In this document: piece by piece, positions 45,342-54,700 of the stretch
Numbering within the stretch: the stretch's first letter is position 1
How the letters are laid out: each line of letters opens with the position of its first letter
Source: Rossellomorea arthrocnemi
GTDB taxonomy: Bacteria; Bacillota; Bacilli; Bacillales; Bacillaceae_B
DNA: 64,000 bases
Assembly (NCBI RefSeq): GCF_904424705.1
Contig: NZ_CAJGBF010000002.1
Span: 1 to 64,000 of the forward strand
Direction: 5' to 3'
Notes under the pieces: generated by a model
Told to the model about the DNA's origin: nothing
Database searches by the model: none
The model's input: only the letters and a program-made list of their open reading frames with translations
Position numbers and translations under genes: made by a program

Positions 45342-46004
45342 TTATTCTAACCGCTTGTTACTGTGTACCTGAGTGCCTTGCAATGCCTGGTTTGCGAGCT
45401 TATCAGCTTCCTTATTGTCTTTCCTGCTTAAGAAGACCAGGCTTGGTTTCAGCCTGAGTTTTTGGATCAGTGCCTCGATCCGGTCGAGCCACCTGCTTAA
45501 GCCTTCTTCATAGCAAGGCCATTCCCCACCCAATTGTTTCATTACAACTTGGGAGTCTCCTTTAATGATACAAGGGACATTTTTCACCCCGATTTCCTCG
45601 AGCAGTCCAATGGCAATATGTAATGCTGCATACTCTGCTTCATTATTATTTTCAATTTCCTCAAGAAGGTCATTTTTCCTGATTCGAAATGATTCCCCGT
45701 CTTTATCATAATAAATCACGATTCCTGCACCCGCATAGTTCGTTTCCTTATCATATCCGCCATCAAAGAATACAACAATATTTTCCGGCTCCTTCTCTAA
45801 TTCCTGATTCAGTTTGATAAATTCCTTCCTGCTCCATGAATTACCCATTTCGTCAATAATTTCAAGATTAAGGACTCTTCCAGTTTTCATGAGATCATCC
45901 ACATGTATCAATGTTTCTTTTCGTGAGAAATAATCGGATTCAAACCATAATTCGGAGGCTGTTTTGCTTTTATATTTGAATTTAATCTTCATTTGCACCT
46001 TCAT
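45342..46004 (-). CDS. ypeP: RNase H-like protein YpeP
   Basis: 220 residues. An N-terminal domain of about 70 residues is followed by an RNase H fold with all four acid positions: VFFDGG (Asp), NNEAEYAAL (Glu), KGDSQVV (Asp) and NKEADKLA (Asp). It may therefore be active on RNA in hybrids, but the family homologue is considered weakly active or inactive; this is not proven here. The start is ambiguous between 46004 and 45992. Confidence 0.88.
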   Translation of the reverse strand: MKVQMKIKFKYKSKTASELWFESDYFSRKETLIHVDDLMKTGRVLNLEIIDEMGNSWSRKEFIKLNQELEKEPENIVVFFDGGYDKETNYAGAGIVIYYDKDGESFRIRKNDLLEEIENNNEAEYAALHIAIGLLEEIGVKNVPCIIKGDSQVVMKQLGGEWPCYEEGLSRWLDRIEALIQKLRLKPSLVFLSRKDNKEADKLANQALQGTQVHSNKRLE

Positions 46005-46026
46005 TCACTCCGTATTCTCCATTTTA

Positions 46027-46055
46027 TTGTTCTCAATCATTTTTCTTTGTATAAT
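46027..46055 (+). promoter_or_regulatory. SigA promoter of the queuosine-precursor transporter
   Basis: TTGTTC (46027-46032) and TATAAT (46050-46055), 17-base spacer. The 39-base leader between promoter and gene does not show a convincing preQ1 aptamer. Confidence 0.65.
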
Positions 46056-46100
46056 GAGGACTGTTGTTTCATTCACGTTTAACCACTAGGAGGACTTTTA

Positions 46101-46781
46101 ATGTTTAACATATGGTTTGGATTCCTGTTCGTCCTCATCACATTCTCATGTTTACTCCTCATGTACAGAATGTTTGGTCGAACTGGACTTTTTGTATGGA
46201 TCGGGATTTCCACGATTCTTGCTAATCTGCAGGTCGTAAAAACGATTGAAGTTTTCGGTCTGACGGCAACGTTAGGAAATGCCATGTACGGCACCGCCTT
46301 TTTGGTGACGGACATCCTCAATGAAAAGTATGGAAAGAAAGATGCCCAAAAAGCAGTCTGGCTTGGATTCTTCACATTGATCGTTATGACTATTATTATG
46401 CAACTGGTCTTACTTTTTCAACCGCATCCTGACGATTTCGCCCAGGAATCCCTTGCGACAATTTTTGGGATCATTCCACGGATTGCCCTTGGAAGCCTTG
46501 TAGCTTATCTTATAAGTCAATTAACGGATGTTTATATTTTTACGTACTTGAAGAAGAAATTCCCTTCAGACTCTCAGTTTTGGATTCGTAACAACGGTAG
46601 TACAATGGTGAGCCAACTATTGGATACACTTGTCTTCACAAGCATCGCATTTCTTGGTGAATATCCTATGGCCGTCTGGTTTGAGATTTTCATTACAACT
46701 TATCTGCTCAAATGGGCGATCTCCCTCATTGATACCCCATTCGGATATTTGGCCAAACGTTTCCCTAAAAATATGGGGTGA
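46101..46781 (+). CDS. ypdP: Queuosine precursor transporter (YhhQ/VUT family)
   Basis: 226 residues with six membrane helices. The YhhQ family signature FLVTDILNEKYGKKDA lies after the third helix, and FIRNNGSTMVSQLLDTLVFT-type residues after the fifth. It imports a 7-deazaguanine precursor for tRNA queuosine. It lies between two RNase H-like genes in the usual order. AGGAGG precedes the ATG. Confidence 0.93.
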   Translation: MFNIWFGFLFVLITFSCLLLMYRMFGRTGLFVWIGISTILANLQVVKTIEVFGLTATLGNAMYGTAFLVTDILNEKYGKKDAQKAVWLGFFTLIVMTIIMQLVLLFQPHPDDFAQESLATIFGIIPRIALGSLVAYLISQLTDVYIFTYLKKKFPSDSQFWIRNNGSTMVSQLLDTLVFTSIAFLGEYPMAVWFEIFITTYLLKWAISLIDTPFGYLAKRFPKNMG

Positions 46782-46789
46782 TGTTGGTA

Positions 46790-46819
46790 GTCGAGTGAAT
46801 TGATTTTCACTCGACTTTT
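46790..46819 (+). terminator. Terminator of ypdP
   Basis: GTCGAGTGAA/TTCACTCGAC stem followed by TTTTG. Confidence 0.88.
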
Positions 46820-46907
46820 GTTATGGAAATTTAACCAATCATTCTTCTTCATGTCTCTTTTATATGCTACTATATTTATATTCCAAATGTGTTTGAGGTG
46901 AATCTAT

Positions 46908-47294
46908 TTGTTAGAAGTTAATATTGATGGTGCAAGTGCCGGTAACCCGGGACCGAGTGGAGCCGGTATATTTATTAAATTCAACGGTGAAGTGGAAAAA
47001 CATTCAATACCTTTAGGGACGATGGACAATCATGAAGCTGAATTTATAGCTTGTAAGAAAGCACTTGAAATCTGTTTGGATAAGAAAGCGGATACCGTTT
47101 GGCTGAGAAGTGATTCCCAGGCAGTCGTTGATGCGATTGAGAAAGAGTTTGTACGTAATGGACAATATAAACCATTGCTCGACGACATATTGAAGCTGAC
47201 GAAGCAAATAAACCTATTCTTTGTTAAGTGGATACCAAATAAAGAAAATAAAGCAGCGGATGAACTGGCCCGTAAAGCCATCCATCTGAACTAG
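46908..47294 (+). CDS. ypdQ: RNase HI-like protein YpdQ
   Basis: 128 residues. Acid motifs: VNIDGAS (Asp7), NHEAEFIA (Glu), RSDSQAV (Asp) and NKAADELAR (Asp). All four positions are filled, so activity is possible. The start is TTG, behind GAGGTGA. The EamA gene begins 12 bases after its stop. It is the second RNase H-like gene within 2 kb. Confidence 0.92.
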   Translation: MLEVNIDGASAGNPGPSGAGIFIKFNGEVEKHSIPLGTMDNHEAEFIACKKALEICLDKKADTVWLRSDSQAVVDAIEKEFVRNGQYKPLLDDILKLTKQINLFFVKWIPNKENKAADELARKAIHLN

Positions 47295-47306
47295 AGGAGG
47301 ATTCAT

Positions 47307-48218
47307 TTGTCACGGCTTGCTGATATCGCCTTGATTGGTGTAGCTTTTATATGGGGCTTTACTTTTGTCGTTGTTCAATCGGCCATAGAATTCCTCCCCC
47401 CCTTCATGTTTAATGCCATTCGCTTTCTAATGGCTGCTGCCCCTTTGGCTATGGTCCTGTTTATCAAAAAAACTCCACTTGTATTTCGCTCCATCGTAAA
47501 CGGTATCATTTTAGGAGCTTTTTTATTTATCGGATATGCCTTCCAAACCCTCGGCCTGCTCTTCACAACCCCATCTAAAGCCGGGTTTGTCACAGGGTTA
47601 AGTGTAGTGATGGTTCCACTTTTTTTATTTATGTTCTTAAAAAAAACTCCTTCTAAAGGAGCTGTTACAGGGTCCATTTTAGCAGCTACAGGGTTGTACC
47701 TGCTTATGGCTGGTCATTCCCAGTCATTTAATATTGGAGATGCCTTTGTATTCATTTGTGCTTTTGGTTTTGCTCTGCACATTATCTATACAGATTTGTT
47801 CACTAGAAAGGCTTCACTGTTGCTCCTAACGACGGTGCAATTAAGCACGGTGGGAATACTCTCCTTGGGATGTGCCTTCTTGTTGGAAGATCCCAAAGTA
47901 GTCCTTCTTAATGGGATTTTGGGCAGACAGGAAGTGCTCATCGCTTTACTGATTACTTCATTATTAGCTACGTTATTGGCATTTATCACCCAAACATATG
48001 CTCAAAGATATACGACACCTTCAAAAGTGGCGGTCATATTCACCTTGGAGCCGGTTTTTGCAGCTTTGTGCTCCTATTTGTGGACCTCTGAACGATTGGG
48101 GATAATCGCTATTGCAGGAAGTGGATTGATCGTTATCGGGATGCTCTTCTCCGAGCTGCCAATTTATGCATGGATGATGAAAAAGAGGAATAAAAATCAT
48201 TCAGTAGAAGCGAAATAG
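47307..48218 (+). CDS. EamA/DMT-family membrane transporter
   Basis: 303 residues with ten membrane helices in two EamA repeats (about 10-135 and 145-285). The motif GFTFVVVQSAIEFLPPFMFN in helix 1-2 and YTTPSKVAVIFTLEPVFAAL in the second repeat are typical. Substrate unknown. TTG start, behind GAGGAGGATT. Probably read with ypdQ. Confidence 0.9.
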   Translation: MSRLADIALIGVAFIWGFTFVVVQSAIEFLPPFMFNAIRFLMAAAPLAMVLFIKKTPLVFRSIVNGIILGAFLFIGYAFQTLGLLFTTPSKAGFVTGLSVVMVPLFLFMFLKKTPSKGAVTGSILAATGLYLLMAGHSQSFNIGDAFVFICAFGFALHIIYTDLFTRKASLLLLTTVQLSTVGILSLGCAFLLEDPKVVLLNGILGRQEVLIALLITSLLATLLAFITQTYAQRYTTPSKVAVIFTLEPVFAALCSYLWTSERLGIIAIAGSGLIVIGMLFSELPIYAWMMKKRNKNHSVEAK

Positions 48219-48247
48219 GAGACCGATTGTCGGCTCTCCTATTTTTT
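48214..48247 (+). terminator. Terminator of the EamA gene
   Basis: AATAGGAGA and TCTCCTATT pair with an inner CGA/TCG and end in six T. Confidence 0.88.
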
Positions 48248-48384
48248 ATGGGTGAGCATGTCGGAGCGGTGGGTGAACTTGGGGGTTCTTGGCCTTCATC
48301 TGGATTTATTCGACCATTTTTTCAAAATACTGACCATTTTACAAATACCGACAGAAGCAATTCACCTTTTCACAATAACAATGA

Positions 48385-48474
48385 AGAAAAGACCACCAAA
48401 AGGAAACAACTCCTTCTGATGGCCCCTGCCTCTTATGCTTGTCGCCCCTGGTCAAGCCGCCTTCGCTTTTTTTT
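48385..48474 (-). repeat. Half copy of the nested-hairpin repeat
   Basis: On the minus strand this begins AAAAAAAAGCGAAGGCGGCTTG and carries the GACAAGCATAAG box, like the full unit next to it, but the rest is replaced by a 12-bp hairpin. Its arms are CCATCAGAAGGA (48411-48422) and TCCTTTTGGTGG (48393-48404), paired with two G.U wobbles only in the minus-strand RNA, followed by a T-rich stretch. Confidence 0.6.
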
Positions 48475-48476
48475 CA

Positions 48477-48600
48477 TCCAGCTACGGCGGCTAGGGGCTC
48501 GAGGTCATAAGCGGCCGGTACCATAAAGGCAAAAAAACGCCTTTCTGGCCCCTGCCTCTTATGCTTGTCGCCCCTGGTCAAGCCGCCTTCGCTTTTTTTA
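48477..48600 (-). repeat. Full copy of the nested-hairpin repeat
   Basis: About 124 bases of the same family as the array at 61.7 kb. The basal stem GGCGGCT and AGGGGC pairs with GCCCCT and AGCCGCC around a five-base bulge; CATAAG/CTTATG follows. The central part is AAAGGC ... GCCTTT. The apical arms are poorly paired in this copy. It begins at the stop codon of the gene at 48598-48864. Confidence 0.85.
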
Positions 48601-48864
48601 TGCCAATCCTTGTTTCTCCATCCACTTTAATGCTTCTTTTCTTGAGGGAATTTGCTGGGAATGGAGTCTTTCTAAAATGGACATGTAGAAACTGCTGTCG
48701 AATTGCCTCTGTGCTTTCAGGGTGATTTCTATGGCACTATTGACCAGTTCATCAGGGGCATCTGTGTATTTTTTACCGAAGTAGATGAAGCCGATCGCGT
48801 CTTCTTGAAATTTAAATCCTTTATTTTCTAGATCTATGAGAAATTCTTCTGTTGTCTTTTTCAC
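48598..48864 (-). CDS. DUF6123-like small protein
   Basis: 88 residues, soluble and helical, with pattern EEFLIDLENKGFKFQEDAIG and FGKKYTDAPDELVNSAIEITLKAQRQFDSSF. Similar Bacillus proteins are grouped as DUF6123, from memory and not checked. Function unknown. Start GTG at 48864 behind GAGGAG. Its stop codon is the first base of the structured repeat unit. Confidence 0.7.
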   Translation of the reverse strand: MKKTTEEFLIDLENKGFKFQEDAIGFIYFGKKYTDAPDELVNSAIEITLKAQRQFDSSFYMSILERLHSQQIPSRKEALKWMEKQGLA

Positions 48865-48898
48865 GTTTCTCCTCACCTTATCGCCACTTTGTCTTCTC

Positions 48899-49387
48899 TC
48901 ATCTTACAGAAAATTTTTTCTTTTGACTATCCTTTTTGGAAATCAAGAATGCCATGAAGCCTAGAAGAGAACCTAGTAAAGCGCCGCCGACCACTTCCTG
49001 GGGCTGGTGTCCAAGCATTTCTTTCAGTCTCTTTGGTTTTTTCTCTTCGAACTCCACTGTTTCTTTTTCATGGGCCTTCCGGACGAGCTCATCCAGGCTG
49101 TTTACTTTAAGGGTCAATTCACCGGTTTGGCGTCGGATTCCCTGGGCATCATACATGACAATCAGACCAAAAATGAAGGAAAGAGCAAAATCGATCGTTC
49201 TTACTCCTCTTTTTAACGCAATAAATGTCGTTAAAGACGCCACTCCGGCACTATGGGAGCTTGGCATACCCCCAGTCTGGAAAAACAGTTCAGGCTTCCA
49301 TTCTTTCTTTTTCAAAAAGTGCAATGGGATTTTCAATCCCTGGGCAAGAGCTATACTGATCAATGCGGTTACAATTCCTTTATTCAC
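48899..49387 (-). CDS. Divergent PAP2-family membrane protein (YuiD-like)
   Basis: 162 residues with about four membrane helices. The family motifs are GGMPSSHSAGV (near residue 40), YDAQGIRRQTGE, and GHQPQEVVGGALLGSLLG at the C terminus. The family is related to acid phosphatases/haloperoxidases but lacks the full PAP2 triad, so enzymatic activity is unclear. GTG start after GGGAGG. Confidence 0.88.
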   Translation of the reverse strand: MNKGIVTALISIALAQGLKIPLHFLKKKEWKPELFFQTGGMPSSHSAGVASLTTFIALKRGVRTIDFALSFIFGLIVMYDAQGIRRQTGELTLKVNSLDELVRKAHEKETVEFEEKKPKRLKEMLGHQPQEVVGGALLGSLLGFMAFLISKKDSQKKKFSVR

Positions 49388-49493
49388 CCTTACACCTCCC
49401 TTAACTGTAGTTTGTCCTAAAATTCTTTGTACATGGGATATTTATATGTTTTCATGACAAAATAAAAATAATCATATCCAAGGGGGGATAAGT

Positions 49494-49631
49494 ATGACAA
49501 AGGGAAACAATAAAAACAAAGGCAAAAGCGCAAAAAGCGTAAACCCGCAAGGAATTTCACAGGATGCTGAATTTGCAATGGAACCGAAGAGCACCTTAGA
49601 AAATGCAGCTAAAAAAACGAATAAAAAGTAA
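49494..49631 (+). CDS. sspL: Small acid-soluble spore protein L
   Basis: 45 residues, Lys/Asn/Gly-rich (MTKGNNKNKGKSAKSVNPQG, ending AAKKTNKK) with the SspL core VNPQGxxxDxExxxxPKSxLENxAKK. B. subtilis SspL is of this size and lies upstream of ypcP, as here. It is made in the forespore under SigG. AGGGGGG precedes the ATG by six bases. Confidence 0.85.
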   Translation: MTKGNNKNKGKSAKSVNPQGISQDAEFAMEPKSTLENAAKKTNKK

Positions 49632-49636
49632 TTCAC

Positions 49637-49667
49637 AAAAAAAGTGTCAGGGGGGATCCCTGACACT
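49637..49667 (-). terminator. Terminator of ypcP
   Basis: AGTGTCAGGG/CCCTGACACT followed by seven T on the minus strand. Confidence 0.88.
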
Positions 49668-49677
49668 CCAATAATGG

Positions 49678-50577
49678 TTAGCTTGAAGCCATCATAACAT
49701 TCGAACCTACCAAGAACCTTCTTAAAACTTTTAATTCTAAGTCGTCTACAAGGGATAATGTATCATGGGATACGTTATTCCATCTGGCTGCCTCAGCGGA
49801 AACAGAAAGAGGTACTTCACAGTGAATTTCAGCCAGTTTCCTTGAAACATGCAGCATGTCCAAGTCTTCTTCGATCTTTTTTCGTTGGGATGGGGTCAAT
49901 TTGTGCAAATTAGCAAGAATACCAGAAATATCGTTATATTGTTGAATAAGTTTCAGGGCTGTTTTTTCCCCAATCCCTCTTACACCTGGATATCCGTCAC
50001 TTGTATCGCCCATTAATGCTTTCACATCAATAAATTGTTGAGGTGTAATGCCTCTTTCCTCCACGAATATGTCTTTCGTATAGGTTTGATAATTCCCAAA
50101 ACCTTTTTTCAGCAGCATGATATCAATGTTATCATCAAGAAGCTGCAGAAGATCCTGATCTCCGCTCAAAACAGAAACTTTTCGGTCTGATTGATGGAGT
50201 TTTGCCAGGGTTCCTATACAATCATCTGCTTCATAGCCGACAACCCCCACATTAGAAAGTTTAAACCCTTCTGCTACCTCTTTCGCAAGATCGAATTGGG
50301 GGATCAATTCAATTGGTGGTGCATTTCGATTCGATTTATAGTCGTTGAACACCTCATTACGAAATGTTTGACTCCCCATATCCCAGCATACGATGATATG
50401 AGTGGGCTTTACGTGATCCGCTGCCATCAATAAATGCTTCATGAAGCCCTGCACTCCATTGGTTGGGAGACCTTTTGAATTCATCATGAATTGTCCGGTT
50501 ACCGCTGTTGCAAAAAAAGATCGAAATAATAGTGCCATTCCATCTATTAATAATAAGTGCTCATTTTTATTTTCCAA
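49678..50577 (-). CDS. ypcP: 5'-3' exonuclease YpcP
   Basis: 299 residues of the PIN/FLAP-nuclease type that forms the exonuclease domain of Pol I. Acid motifs: LLLIDGMALLFRSFF, YEADDCIG, LSGDQDLLQLL and MGDTSDGYPGVRGIG. It removes RNA primers and 5' flaps; in B. subtilis it works beside PolA. The TTG start at 50577 is preferred because AGGAG lies seven bases before it; a longer frame lacks a site. Confidence 0.93.
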   Translation of the reverse strand: MENKNEHLLLIDGMALLFRSFFATAVTGQFMMNSKGLPTNGVQGFMKHLLMAADHVKPTHIIVCWDMGSQTFRNEVFNDYKSNRNAPPIELIPQFDLAKEVAEGFKLSNVGVVGYEADDCIGTLAKLHQSDRKVSVLSGDQDLLQLLDDNIDIMLLKKGFGNYQTYTKDIFVEERGITPQQFIDVKALMGDTSDGYPGVRGIGEKTALKLIQQYNDISGILANLHKLTPSQRKKIEEDLDMLHVSRKLAEIHCEVPLSVSAEAARWNNVSHDTLSLVDDLELKVLRRFLVGSNVMMASS

Positions 50578-50641
50578 TTCGTCCACTCCTATCACACCAT
50601 TTCGTATATTACACTTTTTAAAGTATAACATATATGCATAA

Positions 50642-50683
50642 ATAGCTAATTGGAAAAGTGATGAACCTTTTCCAATTAGCTAT
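50642..50683 (-). terminator. Terminator of the sulfurtransferase gene
   Basis: A perfect 17-bp inverted repeat (ATAGCTAATTGGAAAAG and its complement) lies four bases after the stop. The T content is low (ATTTATG), so termination is probable but not certain. Confidence 0.7.
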
Positions 50684-50687
50684 CGTA

Positions 50688-51518
50688 CTATTCCCTGTCT
50701 ACCTTGTGATTTTCATAAGAAACCCAATCACTGTAGCTTCCAACATACAGTTTCACATTGATGAATCCCGCTTTCTTAAGAGCGATGAAATTGGGAGTGG
50801 CGGTTACACCCGATCCACAATAAACGATTATTGGGTCATCTTTGTTCAGTGCTGAAAAACGTTCATTCTGCTCCTCTTGATCAATGAAGTAACCTTCTTT
50901 CACACCTTCTGTCCACGGAAGGTTTATGGCACCTGGAATATGGCCTGCAATCCGGTCTATTGGTTCTTCAAGGCCTAAGAATCGTTCCTTGCTCCGTGAA
51001 TCGATCAATGGAGTTTCCCTTTCCCCATTTGCAATACACCTGACCTCCTCTAAAGATGCAATAATGTCTTCATTTAAACTTGGACGATAGCTTTTTGGAG
51101 GGTACACCGGAACAGATGATTCTGTATTTCCATCATCCTGGGTCCATGCGGAATATCCTCCATTCAGGATATATACATTCTCATGACCTATATAGTGGAA
51201 TAACCACCAGCATCTGCCTGCAAATGCCATTTCCTTTTCATCATAAATCACGATGGTTGTTTGATTGTCGATCCCTGCGTCCTCCACTTTTCGAAGGAAA
51301 TTCTTCATATTTGGGAGGGGGTGGCGTCCTCCGTGCTTTCTCGCATAACCGGACAAATCCTTTTCAAGATCAAAAAAGACGGCACCCGGAATATGACTTT
51401 CATTATATCGTTCCCGCCCTTCTCCAGGACTTCCTAAAGAAAAACGACAATCTATGACCCTTACATTCTCATCAAGGATATGTTCTCTAAGCCAATCAGT
51501 CTCAACAATCGCATTCAT
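50688..51518 (-). CDS. Sulfurtransferase (3-mercaptopyruvate type)
   Basis: 276 residues with two rhodanese domains (about 1-140 and 150-276). The catalytic cysteine is in VYCGSGVTATPN; CGSGVT points to 3-mercaptopyruvate rather than thiosulfate. It moves a sulfane sulfur to acceptors in the cytoplasm. Its ATG overlaps the stop of a small zinc-protein gene by three bases. Confidence 0.92.
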   Translation of the reverse strand: MNAIVETDWLREHILDENVRVIDCRFSLGSPGEGRERYNESHIPGAVFFDLEKDLSGYARKHGGRHPLPNMKNFLRKVEDAGIDNQTTIVIYDEKEMAFAGRCWWLFHYIGHENVYILNGGYSAWTQDDGNTESSVPVYPPKSYRPSLNEDIIASLEEVRCIANGERETPLIDSRSKERFLGLEEPIDRIAGHIPGAINLPWTEGVKEGYFIDQEEQNERFSALNKDDPIIVYCGSGVTATPNFIALKKAGFINVKLYVGSYSDWVSYENHKVDRE

Positions 51519-51694
51519 GATTTCATCCCCCTTTTCTTCATCAATTTCAGCACTTCATCCTTTGGCTCCCAGCAGGAAAATTGATACGTCGTTTTCGTTT
51601 CATAACCGAGTCGTGTGCAAAAATAAGAGGTCTTCCGATCGGATTTGACTCCTCGTATGTGAATACATGTGGCACAGCAATGATAAGGATTCAC
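51515..51694 (-). CDS. Small Cys-rich, zinc-ribbon-like protein
   Basis: 59 residues starting MNPYHCCATCIHIRGVK, with further cysteines in YFCTRLGYETKT and QFSCWEP, giving CxxC-x-C-x-C spacing like a small zinc ribbon. A perfect AAGGAGG precedes the GTG start by eight bases. Its stop overlaps the sulfurtransferase ATG, so it is coupled to that gene, and it begins 23 bases after dynA. I do not recognise the family. Confidence 0.72.
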   Translation of the reverse strand: MNPYHCCATCIHIRGVKSDRKTSYFCTRLGYETKTTYQFSCWEPKDEVLKLMKKRGMKS

Positions 51695-51717
51695 AGAGAT
51701 TGTCCTCCTTCTCTTCT

Positions 51718-54700
51718 TTATGCTTTTGAGAGCTGTTCTAAATCCCTCTTCAGCTGATTCAGGTCCTGAACGGTATCAAGGGCCTCCAGATTGGACGTGA
51801 CCTGATCCATCACTTGACCAACCACTTCTTCCTTAAGCGCCTCGAACTCTCCTTTTAAATACGATTCCCCCCATGTTTCCAAACGTGTCTGTTCTTGTGT
51901 AAGATAATGGTCGGCAGGTTTTTGCAGCAATAATTCCAATTTTTCCTGAATCGTTTTTTTTCCGCCTTTTTCAAAGAAGTGCTTTGGATTCTTGAATGTT
52001 GAAAAAGCTTCTTCGAATGATCGTAGTTCCGTTTGATTAAATGCGTTCTCAAATTCAATGGCGCTATCATTTTTAGAATCCAGCGGAGATAAAACAAGGT
52101 TATTTTCAACATGCTGGATTTTCACTTCAAGTACTGCCCATTGATCACGGAGCTGTTTTTGAATGAACTGCTGAATTCGAAGGGAAGTGGCCCGCATTTC
52201 CTGCGCCAGATCAAACCCGATACTCGACAGAAATTCTTTTAACCCCTCCTGGATCGCCTGGGAATGGGAAGCATGCTGGAGAAACAATCCCGAATGGAAG
52301 GCTTCCTTATAAAAGTCCGATACCCGGAAAAATACTCTTTGTTTCACATAATAGACGAGCTCCTTTGATTCCTGCTGCATCTCCACAGTCAGAGGTACTA
52401 CAGTTTGTGCATCAATAAGTTCGAGTATCACGGACTTCCTCTCCACGAGCTCCTGCTTTCGTGCTTGTTTAAACGTCTTATCACTTGAAGCAGAATGGAT
52501 ATATTGCTGAAAGCGCTGCTTCCCTCTCTCCCACTCACCAAGGGCGGAATCAATACTCATACTTACTAATTCATTCTGTATGAAGGTTTTGAATTCCTTC
52601 TTGAATACCTCCAAACCAGATTTATGAGAATTTGACTCATTAAGTGCATGAAGGGATGATACTCCGAAAATTCTTGGAAAACGGATTCCATATTGAATGA
52701 GCTGCCCTTCCACATAGTCAATGACTTCTTTTTTTTCATCTTCGTCAGTGGCAAGGTCGATGGCATTGACGACAAAAAACATTTTATCTAATTCGAAGGT
52801 GTCCTTCACACGGCCGAGTTGGATAAGGAATTCCCTGTCTGCCTTGGCAAATGCATGATTATAATAGGTCACAAAGAGGATGGCATCGGCATTCTTAATA
52901 TATTCAAAGGCAACACCGGTATGTCGTGCATTTATGGAATCAGCTCCAGGTGTATCCACGAGTGTGATCCCCTGTCGTGTTATATCACAATCGAAATAAA
53001 GATCAATAGTCTCCACAAAGCAGGCTTTTGTCTCATCTGCTACAAATTCTTTATATTCTTCAAGATCGACCTTTTTTTTCTTCCCGAGGATTTCCTTAAA
53101 GACTGGATACCCCTTCAGGAAGGCTTGAAGGAAAGAGAGATGAACATTTTCTTTTCCGCTCCCTTCACTCGATAAAACAGGAATCATTTCCGATGCTTGG
53201 TCCAGTGATGACACATCACGATTAAAAAACGAAAGGGAATAAGCGATATCGGATAGCAGTTGCTCATAGGTTTTAATCTGAACATGGGCTGTTTCGTGCT
53301 CACCTTCTTCTGAAACCGGATTGATACGATTGATGGAAGCGGTAGTAGGGTTCGGGCTCACCGGAAGAACTTTACTACCCAGCAGGGCATTGGCAAACGA
53401 AGATTTTCCCGCACTAAAAGCACCGAATAATGCGATCGTAAATGATTGATTGGAGAGCCGGTCCTTCTTGCCTTCCAATAGGTCTGCCATTTTCGTAAAG
53501 CCTTTGTACTTCCGAAAAACGTTGACCATCGTGTCTAACCTATTAATCACTTCATCCATTGACGTTCTATTGTCCATACTTGAAGAAGTTTGAATGGTTT
53601 CCCGTTCGTATCCCGTGACGTCTTTCCGTTCCAGTGTCACATCAGAGGCAAGAATATAGTCTTCTTCCCTTTTTCTCCATTTCAGGTTCCATGTTGACAT
53701 AATCGATTCCGTACGCTCTGGTTCAATTTCAACATTAATCAATCTTCGAAGTTGAACATTCTTCTCATCATCCAGTGAATTCCACTGATAAATAATACCT
53801 GTTTTCTGCTGAAGCTCCTGCAATTCTGCTTCCATGCCAGCCTGTTCTTCTGTCGATGAGTTTTCAATTTCGGATAAAAGTGCCTCAATCAACTCATTGG
53901 TTTGATTTCTCGCTCTCCTTTTTAATTCTTCTGAAAGGTCATCACAGTATTGTAGAACATAATTACCCGTTACCCCTGCTCCCTGTTTAATCAACCCAAC
54001 CAGAAAATGATCGGTGACTTCAAGATTCAAACGATCCCATTCGAGGCGTTGATTCGATGAAGGGATATATTCTTTTATCATGTTTTTCCCAAGTGTCTTT
54101 AGGTGCCATTCCAATTGGGATTCGATCCGGGTGTTGATATCCTCTTTTACCTTTTGGAGTCTCAACGCTTTTTCTTCTTCTGTCTTTTGTCTCGAGAATA
54201 GGAAGCCGATTTTAAAGTCTGATTGACGGCTCTCGAGGAAGTTTTTTGCTAATTCTCTTGTTTCAAATGGCATTAGGTAGGCATTCTTGAGGATTTCCCT
54301 TCTTTCTTCCTCAAATTGATTTTTTATAGATTTGATATTAGATTTCTCCAAGGTTTCGATCAGCTTTCTTTCCTTTTGGAGTAAGGAGTCTTTCTTCTCC
54401 CATTCTTCATCTGTTAGAATATCCCGTGCACTATCTTCGATTATCCCCAGTTCTTCCTCATACCATTTCTCATGTTCTGATCGTAGTTGAGAAATAGCCG
54501 AGACTGCCGACTCCTTAATCAATTCACTTTTCCTTTTGACCTGGCCATCGATTAGTTTCTCCAATTCCTTAAGGTCATTGTGGGGATGGTCAGGTTTTTT
54601 CAAGCTTGTGAAAAACGTACCATCCGGTATCACTCCCCAAGAGGCGAATGAGTTCTTGACACTTTCCTGAAAATCGGTGAATGCTAATTCCTCCTCCTGA

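Noticed and set aside
46056..46100. preQ1 riboswitch before the queuosine-precursor transporter
   Set aside because: The 39-base leader ends in CTAGGAGG but lacks the conserved stem and A-rich tail of the preQ1-I class.
48227..48526. Open frame of 99 codons on the plus strand after the EamA gene
   Set aside because: It starts inside the EamA terminator and runs antisense through the repeat units without a ribosome site.
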